DNA from: an uncultured Clostridia bacterium
Lineage (GTDB): Bacteria > Bacillota > Clostridia > Christensenellales > Borkfalkiaceae
Direction of reading: 5' to 3'
NCBI GenBank assembly: GCA_944338165.1
Contig: CALVLN010000007.1
Span: forward strand, 1-60,430
Length of the DNA stretch: 60,430 bases
Under the pieces are notes generated by a model. The model worked only from the letters and a program-made list of their open reading frames with translations, did not search any database and was not told the origin of the DNA. Below, piece after piece: positions 1 to 7,715 of the stretch (its first letter is position 1; each line of letters opens with the position of its first letter). Made by a program: the position numbers and the translations under genes.

Positions 1-48
1 GAGCGAAGCGAAGGGATCACTCGCACCGCGTTTATAAAATGAGCAGAA

Positions 49-75
49 AAAAGACGCCTCAACGGCGTCTTTTTT
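49..75 (+). terminator. Intrinsic terminator in repeat copy 1
   Basis: The 8-bp stem at 51-58/64-71 (aagacgcc / ggcgtctt) with a 5-nt loop is followed by a T run to 75 and preceded by an A run, so it could act in both directions. It would end whatever gene lies to the left of the window. Confidence 0.8.
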
Positions 76-230
76 GGTGGTGCGAACCGCGAGGAGACGA
101 AAATTCCTTCGGATCCGCGCGAGGCGGCGGCAAAGGCAAAGGCCGTGGCGAGCGAAAGGCGTATGCCGACGCCGACGCTCCCGAGCGAAGCGAAGGGATC
201 ACTCGCACCGCGTTTATAAAATGAGCAGAA

Positions 231-257
231 AAAAGACGCCTCAACGGCGTCTTTTTT
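231..257 (+). terminator. Intrinsic terminator in repeat copy 2
   Basis: This is an exact copy of the 49-75 hairpin, shifted by 182 bp. Because the A and T runs are symmetrical it may also end transcription arriving on the minus strand from the membrane-protein gene that stops at 291. Confidence 0.75.
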
Positions 258-290
258 GGAGGTGCGAAACTTCTTACAAGGGAAACGCCG

Positions 291-1202
291 TCATGCGGCG
301 GCGGGAAGGGGCTGCGGCAAAGCCGTGCGGGGCGGCTGCGTGCGGGCAATGACATACGATTCGGCATTATAGAGCACGACGGACAGCCCGATGAAGAGGA
401 AGGGAACGGCGAGAAATGTCCCCGCAAATTCGTTTGTCAGGGCATAGGAGAGCCAGACGAAGGCGCCGGCAATGAACAGCACCAGGATGTTGGTCAGAAG
501 CAGAAGCCCCGCGTTTTTGGCGTTGACGACTTCCCGCAGGGGAAGCTTGCCGCGCCCGTGCAGCAGATACGCCTTCAGCAGCGCGGTCACGCTGCAGAGC
601 AGGATGAAGGCGATCCCCGCGAGCAGGGCGCCCGGTTCCCAAAGCGATCGGATCCACAGCAAAAGCGCCGCCATGAGCGCCGTAAACGCGGAATCGAACA
701 GAGCGGAGAGAAAATTTTTCCACCACGCCTTGCGGGCGATGGTGCGGCGGACGAGAAAACGGGTGAGCAGAAAGCTGCCGGCGAGCCCCAAAAACGACAG
801 GAAGACGCACGCGGCCAGGCAGAGAAAGATCATGACGACGGCGACCGCGACGGCGGCGGCGATCTGTTCGGCGTAGGCGTCCATGCCGGGGAGCAGGGCG
901 TGGATGCACGCATTGAAGGTCTCGCTCAGCCACTCTTCGCTCAGGGCGGTGCGGAGCGCCTCGGACGGATCCTGCCAATTCAGCTTGCCCGCCGCATCGA
1001 CGACGCTTTCAAGCAGGGCATGGAAGTCAAGATCCGCGCTTCCCGTGATGTCCGTGATCGTCTCGCCGAGCGTCTGAACGGCGGCAACGATGCCCGGAAT
1101 GAGCGCGGAGACGCCGAGCACGACGCCGAGCGCAAACGCGCCGAGCGAAGAGAAAAAATGCCTGAGGTTGGTAAAGTAATTTTTGATGCCTTTCCGGATC
1201 AT
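291..1202 (-). CDS. Hypothetical multi-pass membrane protein
   Basis: A 303-aa protein with about six hydrophobic segments: one near residues 18-42, a long pair around 110-148, and four more between about 165 and 282. A soluble stretch of about 60 residues rich in acidic and helical sequence lies between the first two. The start at 1202 (MIRKGIKNYF) is chosen because a GGAG ribosome binding site sits just upstream; an in-frame ATG farther out at 1304 has none. The C-terminal tail is proline- and alanine-rich. I do not recognise a family. It follows the HTH operon on the same strand, but a strong terminator (1324-1361) separates them, so it probably has its own promoter, which I could not place. 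Confidence 0.75.
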   Translation of the reverse strand: MIRKGIKNYFTNLRHFFSSLGAFALGVVLGVSALIPGIVAAVQTLGETITDITGSADLDFHALLESVVDAAGKLNWQDPSEALRTALSEEWLSETFNACIHALLPGMDAYAEQIAAAVAVAVVMIFLCLAACVFLSFLGLAGSFLLTRFLVRRTIARKAWWKNFLSALFDSAFTALMAALLLWIRSLWEPGALLAGIAFILLCSVTALLKAYLLHGRGKLPLREVVNAKNAGLLLLTNILVLFIAGAFVWLSYALTNEFAGTFLAVPFLFIGLSVVLYNAESYVIARTQPPRTALPQPLPAAA

Positions 1203-1323
1203 GCCCTTCTCCTTTGCCGCAGTCCGTTCGGCATTCTGCGGAAATAACGCCCTCGTTTTCCTTATTTTGTCATAAAACGGCGGACATGTCAAGCAAATCC
1301 CCAAAAAGGCAGGGTCAGCGCAG

Positions 1324-1361
1324 AAAAAACCAGGCGCGCGGCGGAAGCGGCGCGCCTGGTT
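1324..1361 (-). terminator. Terminator of the HTH/DUF2975 operon
   Basis: A 12-bp perfect stem (1328-1339 with 1350-1361) closes a 10-nt loop. Read on the minus strand it ends in a run of six T. The hairpin begins immediately after the HTH gene's stop codon. Confidence 0.85.
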
Positions 1362-1362
1362 T

Positions 1363-1575
1363 TTATGTTTCCCCGTCGGGAAGGTATTCGAGCAGGTCGG
1401 CGGGCTGGCAGGAGAGCACTTCGCAGAGCTTGTTGAGCGTCGCCAGGCGGATCGCCTTGACTTTGCCGTTTTTGAGCAGGGAAACGTTTGCCATGGTCAG
1501 CCCCACCCTGCGCGTGAGCTCGGTGACGCTCATCTTGCGTTTTGCCAGCATGACGTCAATGTTGATCACGATCAT
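1363..1575 (-). CDS. YozG-like Cro/C1-type HTH regulator
   Basis: A 70-aa single-domain DNA-binding protein. The helix-turn-helix spans roughly residues 16-45: MSVTELTRRVGLT as first helix and turn, then MANVSLLKNGKVKAI. The tail LCEVLSCQPADLLEY is typical of small Xre/YozG regulators. Its ATG overlaps the upstream DUF2975 stop by 4 bp (ATGA), so the two are translationally coupled. A DUF2975 membrane protein next to a YozG-type HTH is a recurrent Firmicutes pair whose function is not established. The protein probably regulates its own operon; the inverted repeat at 3023-3043 beside the operon promoter is a candidate operator. Confidence 0.88.
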   Translation of the reverse strand: MIVINIDVMLAKRKMSVTELTRRVGLTMANVSLLKNGKVKAIRLATLNKLCEVLSCQPADLLEYLPDGET

Positions 1576-2090
1576 ATCGTTCCGTCACTCTCCTCTTGCA
1601 GATTTGCCGCTTCGCGCAGGCATTTGGAAATGAGGAAGAAGAGCAGGGCAACGGCGAGGCCGCAGGCGATGAGGAAGAGGTATACCGGCAGCCAGCCGTT
1701 CATCCCCAAGGCGCAGAAGACGAGGTTACCGACGAGGAAAAAGGCGAGGTCGCCGAAGAGAAGAAAAGCGGCGATGCGCATGTCGCGTACGGCGCCTTCG
1801 CGGAACAGCGCGCCTTCGGCGATGCGGTCGGAAATGCGCCACAGAAAGAAGAGGACGGCAAAGCAGGGGAGGGCGGCCGCGTAATCAAAGGCGAGCAGGA
1901 TCGCACAGCGCGTCCAGAACTCCGGCACGGGCATGTCTGCGCCGTGCTGCATTCCGGACGCCGCGGCGTAGGGGAACCAGAAGACGCAGACCGCCGCGCC
2001 GCAGAGCGCGATGAGCAGGAGCGCCGCCTTCATCAGCCCGTGCAGGCTGCGGGCGGGGCGTGATTTTCGGGTTTTTGCGGTTTCGTTCAT
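1572..2090 (-). CDS. DUF2975 family membrane protein
   Basis: A 172-aa membrane protein with four hydrophobic segments (about residues 18-40, 60-85, 108-128 and 135-160). This is the usual size and topology of the DUF2975 (YoaS-like) family, and pairing with a YozG-type HTH supports the call. The start at 2090 (MNETAKTRK) overlaps the preceding gene's TGA by 4 bp; an in-frame ATG at 2114 lies inside that gene and lacks a better site. It is likely made from the promoter at 2989-3017 with its two operon partners. Function unknown; a membrane partner of the adjacent regulator is a reasonable guess. Confidence 0.8.
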   Translation of the reverse strand: MNETAKTRKSRPARSLHGLMKAALLLIALCGAAVCVFWFPYAAASGMQHGADMPVPEFWTRCAILLAFDYAAALPCFAVLFFLWRISDRIAEGALFREGAVRDMRIAAFLLFGDLAFFLVGNLVFCALGMNGWLPVYLFLIACGLAVALLFFLISKCLREAANLQEESDGTI

Positions 2091-2956
2091 ACCATGTCCT
2101 CCGTATCCGTCCATGCCGTGACGGTAAACTGATACGTTTCAAAGCGCTGCGTCTCCGTCGCGCTGCGGCCGGGGAAAACTTCGATGGTGCAGCGGTCGTC
2201 GTAGCGCTTCATCCAGCAGGTGCCGTCCCAGGACTGATTGAATGCGCCGCCCTTGCCTTCGGCGGTCTCCGCAAGTTCCTCCCGCGTAAACGTGCGCGCC
2301 GTGACGCAGTTGAGGTAAGCGAGCGGCGCATCGAGCATCGTCCAGTCGGGGGCGTCCCCTTCGGGGAAGTTATAGTCGTAGTGCAGGGTAACGTCGAGCT
2401 TTTTCCGCCCCGCGTCATAACGGAAGGAGAGCGTGAACGTCTCTTCCCCGCAGGTGACGTCTGCGGCATACTTCGATGCATAGTCGGCGTCGGAAAGCGC
2501 CGTCGTCTCGTCGGGGCCCGCATACAGGACGATCGCGTCTCCCCGCGTTCCGGCAAGTGAGGTCAGCTTCTCGCAATAGAGGGCCCCGAGCGCCTGCGCT
2601 TCGTCGGCGGCCACGCGGACGTGCGGAGAAGAGACGTCGTAGAAGAATGCCGAGGCGGCGGGGCAGCAGAGCAGGAACACCCACGACGCGGCGAGCAGGA
2701 TGGCGGAGACGAGCAGCAGCGCCCGGAAGCGCTGCGCCTTGCGGAAGAACCAGATGCCCACGATGACGAATACGGCGACGAACAGCCCCGAGCCGATCGC
2801 GGCGACCCCCGTGGTGACGGCGAGCCAGGCTGCGGAGTCCGCCGGCGCCGTGTTGCAGTATTCGATGACGGCAGCGGCGGAAAAGGCCGAGATCAAAGCG
2901 CAAACGATCAGCAGAACGACGGAATAGATAAGGTTTCCGATCCCTTTTTCCTTCAT
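2087..2956 (-). CDS. Hypothetical membrane protein with soluble C-terminal domain
   Basis: A 289-aa protein, first gene of the three-gene operon with DUF2975 and HTH. Hydrophobic segments lie at about residues 8-30, 42-68 and 78-104. A soluble region of about 180 residues follows, rich in Tyr, Asp and Glu with beta-like character and four cysteines. The start at 2956 has a strong AAGGAGG site. I do not recognise the soluble domain. If the N-terminus is inside, three segments would place it outside the cell. Its membership in a DUF2975/HTH operon makes an envelope sensor or effector plausible, but that is inference. Confidence 0.72.
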   Translation of the reverse strand: MKEKGIGNLIYSVVLLIVCALISAFSAAAVIEYCNTAPADSAAWLAVTTGVAAIGSGLFVAVFVIVGIWFFRKAQRFRALLLVSAILLAASWVFLLCCPAASAFFYDVSSPHVRVAADEAQALGALYCEKLTSLAGTRGDAIVLYAGPDETTALSDADYASKYAADVTCGEETFTLSFRYDAGRKKLDVTLHYDYNFPEGDAPDWTMLDAPLAYLNCVTARTFTREELAETAEGKGGAFNQSWDGTCWMKRYDDRCTIEVFPGRSATETQRFETYQFTVTAWTDTEDMV

Positions 2957-2988
2957 AAAATTCCCTCCTTGCGGGCGGTCGTAGCTGC

Positions 2989-3017
2989 ATTATAGCACGG
3001 GATTCCATATTTGTCAA
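2989..3017 (-). promoter_or_regulatory. Sigma-A promoter of the membrane protein/DUF2975/HTH operon
   Basis: On the minus strand TTGACA (3012-3017) and TATAAT (2989-2994) are separated by exactly 17 bp. The -10 lies about 32 bp upstream of the start codon at 2956. Confidence 0.88.
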
Positions 3018-3022
3018 TAAAA

Positions 3023-3043
3023 ATTTATCGTAATTCGATAAAT
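3023..3043. promoter_or_regulatory. Inverted repeat, candidate operator
   Basis: Perfect 8-bp arms (atttatcg / cgataaat) with a 5-nt spacer lie directly upstream of the -35 box at 3012-3017, in AT-rich DNA. Position and symmetry suit a dimeric HTH repressor or activator such as the operon's own YozG-like protein. That link is inference. Confidence 0.5.
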
Positions 3044-3116
3044 AATTACACAGGAAACGGGGAAAGGGGCGCCGGGCGTTTTTTCTGCGGAAATGCGCGC
3101 GCGCGGGGCAAAGTGT

Positions 3117-3145
3117 TTGACGGCGGCAAAATTATTTGCTATAAT
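3117..3145 (+). promoter_or_regulatory. Sigma-A promoter of the aspS operon
   Basis: TTGACG (3117-3122) and TATAAT (3140-3145) with a 17-bp spacer. The leader contains an 8-bp hairpin (3163-3170/3174-3181, loop gaa) ending 33 bp before the aspS start. It has no following T tract, so it may be a leader structure and not a terminator. Confidence 0.85.
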
Positions 3146-3213
3146 TTGAGGCGAAATCGTCGGGCAGCCCGAAGGGCTGCCGAAGGTAAATTCAGAGCAA
3201 TCGAGGAAGTAAC

Positions 3214-4512
3214 ATGGAAAGAACGTATATCAGGGACCTCAAAGAAGGCAAATGCCTCATCAAGGGGTATGTGGAGACCATCCGCGACAAAAAAATCATG
3301 TTCCTCGTCATCCGCGACGTCACGGGCGCCGTGCAGGTGACGGTGGAAAAGGATAAATGCCCGGAAGTATATGAGACGGCGAAAAAACTTACGCCGCACA
3401 GCTTCCTTTCCGTCGAGGGCGAATGCGTGTATTCGACGTACGTGCGCAACGGCGGCAAGGAGATTTATCCCACGAAGATCGAGATCATGAGCGTTGCAGA
3501 CGTACTTCCCATTGCGCCCGACAGCGGCATCGATCTGCGCATGGACTATCGCTGGATCGACCTGCGCGACGAGAAGAAGACGTTCCTCTTTAAGGTGCAG
3601 ACGGCGTTTGAAAAGTATGCCGTCGAGTTCTTCAACAAGAACGGCTTTATCGAGATCCACACCCCCAAGATCACCGCGCTCTCCAGCGAGGGCGGCAGCG
3701 AGGTGTTCGAGCTGAAAAACTACTTCGGGCAGAAGGCGTATCTCACGCAGAGCCCGCAGCTTTACAAGCAGATGAGCATGATGGCGGGGTTTGACAAGAC
3801 GTTCGAGATCGGCGAATATTTCCGCGCCAATCCCTCCTTCACCAGCCGCCACGATACGGAGTTTACGGGCATCGACGTGGAGATCTCCTTCATCGAGTCG
3901 CATCACGACGTCATGGACCTCGAGGAGGCGCTGCTCGGTTACGTCATGCAGGGCGTGCACGACGAATACAACGAGCAGTTCAAGGCGTATTTCGGGCACG
4001 ATATCAACACCCTCGGGCAGAAGATCCCGCGGATCCCGCTGCTGGAGGCGTATGAGATCTTGAAACGGGAAAAGAATTATGAGGTCCCGCGCGTCCTGAA
4101 GGGCGACCTCGACCCCGAAGGGGAGAAGCTGCTCTGCGAATACGTCAAGGAAGCATACGGCAGCGATTTCGTGTTCGTCATCGACTTCCCCGCCAAGGCG
4201 CGCGCCTTCTATTCCATGAAGAAGGAAGAAGAGCCAGAGCTCACCAAGACGTACGATCTGCTTTTCAAGGGCATCGAGATCACCAGCGGCGCGCAGCGCG
4301 AGCACAGATACGAACAGCTGCGCAGCAACATCGCAGAAAACGGCATCGATCCCGAGACGATGCGCGAATATCTGGATTTCTTCCGCTTCGGCGCGCCCAC
4401 GCACGGCGGCTTCGGCCTCGGCATCACGCGCACGCTCGTCAAGCTCTTCGATCTCCCCAGCGTCAAGGACGTCACCTTTATCTTCCGCGGCCCCAACCGC
4501 CTCAAGCCGTAA
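3214..4512 (+). CDS. aspS: Aspartate--tRNA ligase, archaeal/eukaryal type (possibly non-discriminating)
   Basis: A 432-aa class II aminoacyl-tRNA synthetase. An N-terminal OB-fold anticodon-binding domain (about 1-105) precedes the catalytic core. Visible motifs are FIEIHTPKI, TQSPQLYKQ, the motif 2 region EYFRANPSFTSRHDTEF, GIEITSGAQREHR, and motif 3 GGFGLGITRTLVKL ending in FRGPNRLKP. The absence of the large bacterial GAD insertion, the length and the end pattern fit the short archaeal-type AspRS, which in bacteria is often annotated as aspartate--tRNA(Asn) ligase. Whether it is non-discriminating cannot be read here: the position I align with the discriminating Trp is Glu21. It is the first gene of an operon with an AsnRS-like paralogue. 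Confidence 0.88.
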   Translation: MERTYIRDLKEGKCLIKGYVETIRDKKIMFLVIRDVTGAVQVTVEKDKCPEVYETAKKLTPHSFLSVEGECVYSTYVRNGGKEIYPTKIEIMSVADVLPIAPDSGIDLRMDYRWIDLRDEKKTFLFKVQTAFEKYAVEFFNKNGFIEIHTPKITALSSEGGSEVFELKNYFGQKAYLTQSPQLYKQMSMMAGFDKTFEIGEYFRANPSFTSRHDTEFTGIDVEISFIESHHDVMDLEEALLGYVMQGVHDEYNEQFKAYFGHDINTLGQKIPRIPLLEAYEILKREKNYEVPRVLKGDLDPEGEKLLCEYVKEAYGSDFVFVIDFPAKARAFYSMKKEEEPELTKTYDLLFKGIEITSGAQREHRYEQLRSNIAENGIDPETMREYLDFFRFGAPTHGGFGLGITRTLVKLFDLPSVKDVTFIFRGPNRLKP

Positions 4513-4521
4513 CGGCGCGTC

Positions 4522-5838
4522 TTGCGGAACGATACGATCGTGAAAGAAATTTTTATCAGCGATATTTTGTCCTGCGCAGATGCAGGGCGGCACGTGGAAT
4601 TGCTGGGGTGGATCCGTTCTGTCCGCAGGACAAAAACACATTGGTTTCTTGACGTGCAGGATGCGACGGGAAGCATTCAGGCGGTCATCCGTCCCGATTC
4701 GGCGCCGGAAGGGCTTAAACGCGAACAGTCTGTCCGCGTGGAGGGCGTGCTTTCTCTGCGCGGGAAGACATGGGAGGTCCGCGCCGAAGGCGTTCAGATC
4801 ATCGGCGACGTCAAAAGGATGCTGGATCCGTCCCCGCGGGAAGCATTCGATTGTTTCGGCAGCAAATATACCGACTTCGTTCAGAAAAACCGTCATCTGT
4901 TTTTCCGGAATGCCAAGGTGATGGCTGCCATGCGGGGCAGGGATCTTACCAAACAGGCGATCCAGAGATGGTTTCTGGAACACCGCTTTACGGAAGTCAC
5001 CGCCCCGATCCTGACGCCTGTTCTGCTGTATTCCGAGGATACGGGGATCGGCGTCACGGTCAACGGGCAGGACGTATTTCTGACGCAATGCGTCGCATTT
5101 TATCTGGAAAGCGCCGTACATGCGTTTGAGCGCGTCTATAACATCGGGCCGAGTTTCCGCGGCGCGGAGAGCGTCAGCCCGAGGCATCTCACGGAGTATT
5201 GGCACGTAAAAGCCGAGGTCGCTTTTTGCTCGTTTGAAGAGATGTTCGGCCTCGTCGAATCCATGATCTCTTCCGTCGCGCGCGAACTTATCCCGAAGAG
5301 CGGAACGATCGCCGAAGAGCTGGGCGTTTCCCCCGTCTTTGCAGAGGCGTTGAAGACGCCGTTTCCGCGTATCCCGTACCGGGAAGCGGTCGCACTCTGC
5401 CAAAAGCACGGCGTTGACGCCGCATTCGGGAAAAGCCTGAGCGATCGGGCGGCGAATTTCTTGACGGAACACTTCGCTTCCCCCGTCTGGGTGACGCACA
5501 ATCCGAGGTCGATAGAAGGATTTCCGTACAAGATCTGCGAATTTGACGAAGAACTTACGTATACGGCGGATCTTCTCGGTTCCTGCGGCGGAGGGGAGAT
5601 ATTGGGGATCGCCGATAAGATCACGGATCGCGGCGAACTTGAGCTTCGGCTTCGGGAGAAGGGGAAGGAAAACGATCCCGGGTACGAATGGTTCAAGGAA
5701 CTCCGCGATTTCGGGACCGTCCCGCATTGCGGGGTCGGGATGGGGCTGGAGCGCCTCATCAAATGGCTGTATCGTCTTCCGCACGTGCGCGAGGCGATCC
5801 CGTTCCCGCGTTCCATGGGGCGCAGGATCTATCCTTAA
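4522..5838 (+). CDS. AsnRS/AspRS-like class II synthetase paralogue with altered active-site motifs
   Basis: A 438-aa protein with an N-terminal OB-fold-like domain (about 20-100: LLGWIRSVRRTKTHWFLDVQ) and a class II core. It is closest by eye to AsnRS: FRGAESVSPRHLTEYWHVKAE matches motif 2, and GTVPHCGVGMGLERL...IPFPRS matches motif 3. Positions that are conserved in AsnRS/AspRS differ. TQSGQLY is replaced by TQCVAFY, and the GGSQREER loop is replaced by LGIADKITDRGE, losing its arginine. It may therefore use another substrate or not charge tRNA at all. The start is TTG 4522 or GTG 4540; neither has a clear ribosome binding site. Only 9 bp follow aspS, so the genes are cotranscribed. Codon use looks looser than in aspS. 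Confidence 0.8.
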   Translation: MRNDTIVKEIFISDILSCADAGRHVELLGWIRSVRRTKTHWFLDVQDATGSIQAVIRPDSAPEGLKREQSVRVEGVLSLRGKTWEVRAEGVQIIGDVKRMLDPSPREAFDCFGSKYTDFVQKNRHLFFRNAKVMAAMRGRDLTKQAIQRWFLEHRFTEVTAPILTPVLLYSEDTGIGVTVNGQDVFLTQCVAFYLESAVHAFERVYNIGPSFRGAESVSPRHLTEYWHVKAEVAFCSFEEMFGLVESMISSVARELIPKSGTIAEELGVSPVFAEALKTPFPRIPYREAVALCQKHGVDAAFGKSLSDRAANFLTEHFASPVWVTHNPRSIEGFPYKICEFDEELTYTADLLGSCGGGEILGIADKITDRGELELRLREKGKENDPGYEWFKELRDFGTVPHCGVGMGLERLIKWLYRLPHVREAIPFPRSMGRRIYP

Positions 5839-5856
5839 CACATCGGGAGGACAAAG

Positions 5857-7659
5857 GTGAAGCAGCAGAAGAGAGGAGGCCCGCAAAAAAGAAAGCCGAT
5901 CGGAACGGTTCTGATCGTCGTGATCTGCGCGCTCGTTTTGCTCGCAGTCGCACTTGCCGTGATCTCCTTCTTTGTGAGCCGCGGAGAGAGCGCGAGCGCA
6001 AACATAGAGGATTATCTTTCCGTCTTTTCCATCCTGATCACCATGATCGCGGTCGTCCTGCCGTTGACCTCTTACTTTATCAACAAGGACGAGCTGAAAA
6101 AGGCGGATGAACAAGCACTTTCGCGTGCGCGGGAAGCAGACGGCAAGATCGAGGCCATCAACGCCCGATACGTGGAACTTCTGGAAAACCTCGTCAAAAA
6201 GAACGATATCATGTTTGAGAACGAGGCGGATCCCTATCTCGCGATGAGCCTGCAATACATCAACGCGCTTTCCGTGTTCGAAAACGGCGCATATGCGGAC
6301 AGCCGGGAATACATCCATAAAGCGCTGGAACTGCTCGGGAAGATGTCGTTTTCCGAACAGTCGCATGCGCGCAGGGATGCGCTGCTCGTGTATAAGCTGT
6401 TTACGCTGTACCGCAAGCTTGCGGGGAGAACGCGCAACGAGGAATATTACGACGAGCTCATCGGGAATCTGGATCGTCTGATCGTTCGGATCGGGGATGA
6501 GGCGGCCATGTCCGGCATCGTGCGCTTTCTTTCCGTCCGCTGCCGCCTTGACCGCATCGAGAAAACGTACGAGCTGCTTTCTGCGCAGGAATTGAGTGAG
6601 GTGGAACGAGAGATCGGGGCGCTTCAGTCCGATCGTTCGATGTATTATCCGCTGCAGGCGAAATATCACTATATCCGCGCATATTATTACCGCACGGAAA
6701 CGCAGACGGAAGAGTACGCGCTTGCCGTGGAGAACGCAAGGCTCGCCGATCGGTTTTTGTCCCGCCAGCAGAGCGTGGCGGAACTGGACGAGCTGGAAAA
6801 AACGCTCATCGCCGACGGATTGTTTCTTTCGGCGAAGGTTTTGGAAAAATCCAGCTATTGCATGGAGCGGCGGGAGGACATTCTGCAGGAAGCGCAGGAG
6901 ATCGTGAACCGCCTCATCCAGGGCAGAAGAGAAGCAAAATATTTCCTTGAACTTTCGGAGATCCAGAAGAAGAAAGGGGATGAAGAGCGATCGGATTGGG
7001 CTGCCTTGTACGGGTTTTCCCTCGCGCCGACGGATCCGCTTCTTGCGGCGCAATGCGCCTTCGTCTATTTCCGGAAATATCTCGTCAAAAAATGTTCATC
7101 CAAAGCTTCCGCTGCCGACGGCGCGCTTCTGACCCGTGCGGCAGACGACATCGGCCTTGCTTACGGCATTTACGAACGGGAAAAGGGAATGAGCGACGGA
7201 AAAAAGGGGAAGATCAACGTCAGATTCTCTTACGTCTCTTCCCTGTATGCGATCATATATGCGTATCGAGCGGTCGAGTCCGGCCGGGAGCCCGACCGGG
7301 AGCTGCTGCAGCGGTTGTGCGGGTGCGTGAACGATGCGATCGACGACAACAATAACAACGTCCCCAACTATCGTCGCGCGATCGTGATGTTCCTTCATCT
7401 TCGCCGGCATGCGGCCGAGGAGGGGCGGGCGCTTTGCGAGGAGGCATTGAAGGATCTCGTTGCAAGGTATCTTTCCAATTCCGCGTTCCGCTTCGGGCGA
7501 ACGGAATATTATTACGGATTTTCTGCGTTCATGCAGCGGTTTGCGCGGCATACGGAGACGGGAGGCTATGCGTTGGACGAAAGCAAATGGACGAAGCAAG
7601 ATCTCGCCGATGCGCTTTCCGAAGAGATCCCGGAAGAAAAAGCGATACAGTATATTTAA
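5857..7659 (+). CDS. Hypothetical two-TM protein with long helical, TPR-like cytoplasmic region
   Basis: A 600-aa protein. Residues 1-16 are basic, TM segments lie at about 17-41 and 52-72, and then about 520 mostly helical residues follow. This part is rich in Tyr, Glu, Leu and Ala in TPR/Sel1-like spacing, although I cannot place canonical TPR units. The topology puts the helical part on the same side as the N-terminus, most likely the cytoplasm. The start is GTG 5857, preceded by GGGAGG; the gene begins 18 bp after the AsnRS-like gene and ends at the terminator 7664-7694. The three genes therefore form one transcription unit. No family is recognised. A scaffold that holds or senses a product of the neighbouring synthetase-like enzyme is speculation. 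Confidence 0.75.
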   Translation: MKQQKRGGPQKRKPIGTVLIVVICALVLLAVALAVISFFVSRGESASANIEDYLSVFSILITMIAVVLPLTSYFINKDELKKADEQALSRAREADGKIEAINARYVELLENLVKKNDIMFENEADPYLAMSLQYINALSVFENGAYADSREYIHKALELLGKMSFSEQSHARRDALLVYKLFTLYRKLAGRTRNEEYYDELIGNLDRLIVRIGDEAAMSGIVRFLSVRCRLDRIEKTYELLSAQELSEVEREIGALQSDRSMYYPLQAKYHYIRAYYYRTETQTEEYALAVENARLADRFLSRQQSVAELDELEKTLIADGLFLSAKVLEKSSYCMERREDILQEAQEIVNRLIQGRREAKYFLELSEIQKKKGDEERSDWAALYGFSLAPTDPLLAAQCAFVYFRKYLVKKCSSKASAADGALLTRAADDIGLAYGIYEREKGMSDGKKGKINVRFSYVSSLYAIIYAYRAVESGREPDRELLQRLCGCVNDAIDDNNNNVPNYRRAIVMFLHLRRHAAEEGRALCEEALKDLVARYLSNSAFRFGRTEYYYGFSAFMQRFARHTETGGYALDESKWTKQDLADALSEEIPEEKAIQYI

Positions 7660-7663
7660 CGAA

Positions 7664-7694
7664 AAAGGGCCGCAGGGGATCTGCGGTCCTTTTG
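7664..7694 (+). terminator. Terminator of the aspS operon
   Basis: A 9-bp stem (7667-7675 with 7681-7689, one G:T pair) with a short loop, followed by tttt. Confidence 0.75.
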
Positions 7695-7715
7695 TATGCG
7701 CACGGATGCGCGGCG

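Larger units (their letters stand above)
1..268 (+). repeat. Direct repeat, two 86-bp copies 182 bp apart
   Basis: Positions 1-86 and 183-268 are identical except at one base (t78 versus a260). Each copy contains a 13-codon open tail ending in a stop, then a perfect hairpin with a T tract. The 96 bp between copies is unique, GC-rich and shows no convincing gene. The first copy starts at the window edge, so the unit may extend upstream. It could be a duplicated intergenic terminator element or tandem copies of the 3' end of a gene lying outside the window. Confidence 0.85.

Noticed and set aside
76..93. T-box-like ggtgcgaaccgcg near the window start
   Set aside because: The spacing does not match TGGNACCGCG, there is no specifier stem and the terminator lies before it, not after.
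5759..6110. Short frames around the AsnRS-like and membrane gene junction
   Set aside because: They are shifted readings of the two real genes, with no independent start signals.
3139..7053. Very long open frame on the minus strand opposite aspS and the two following genes
   Set aside because: It is antisense to three well-supported genes, arises from codon bias in GC-rich DNA and shows no protein-family features.
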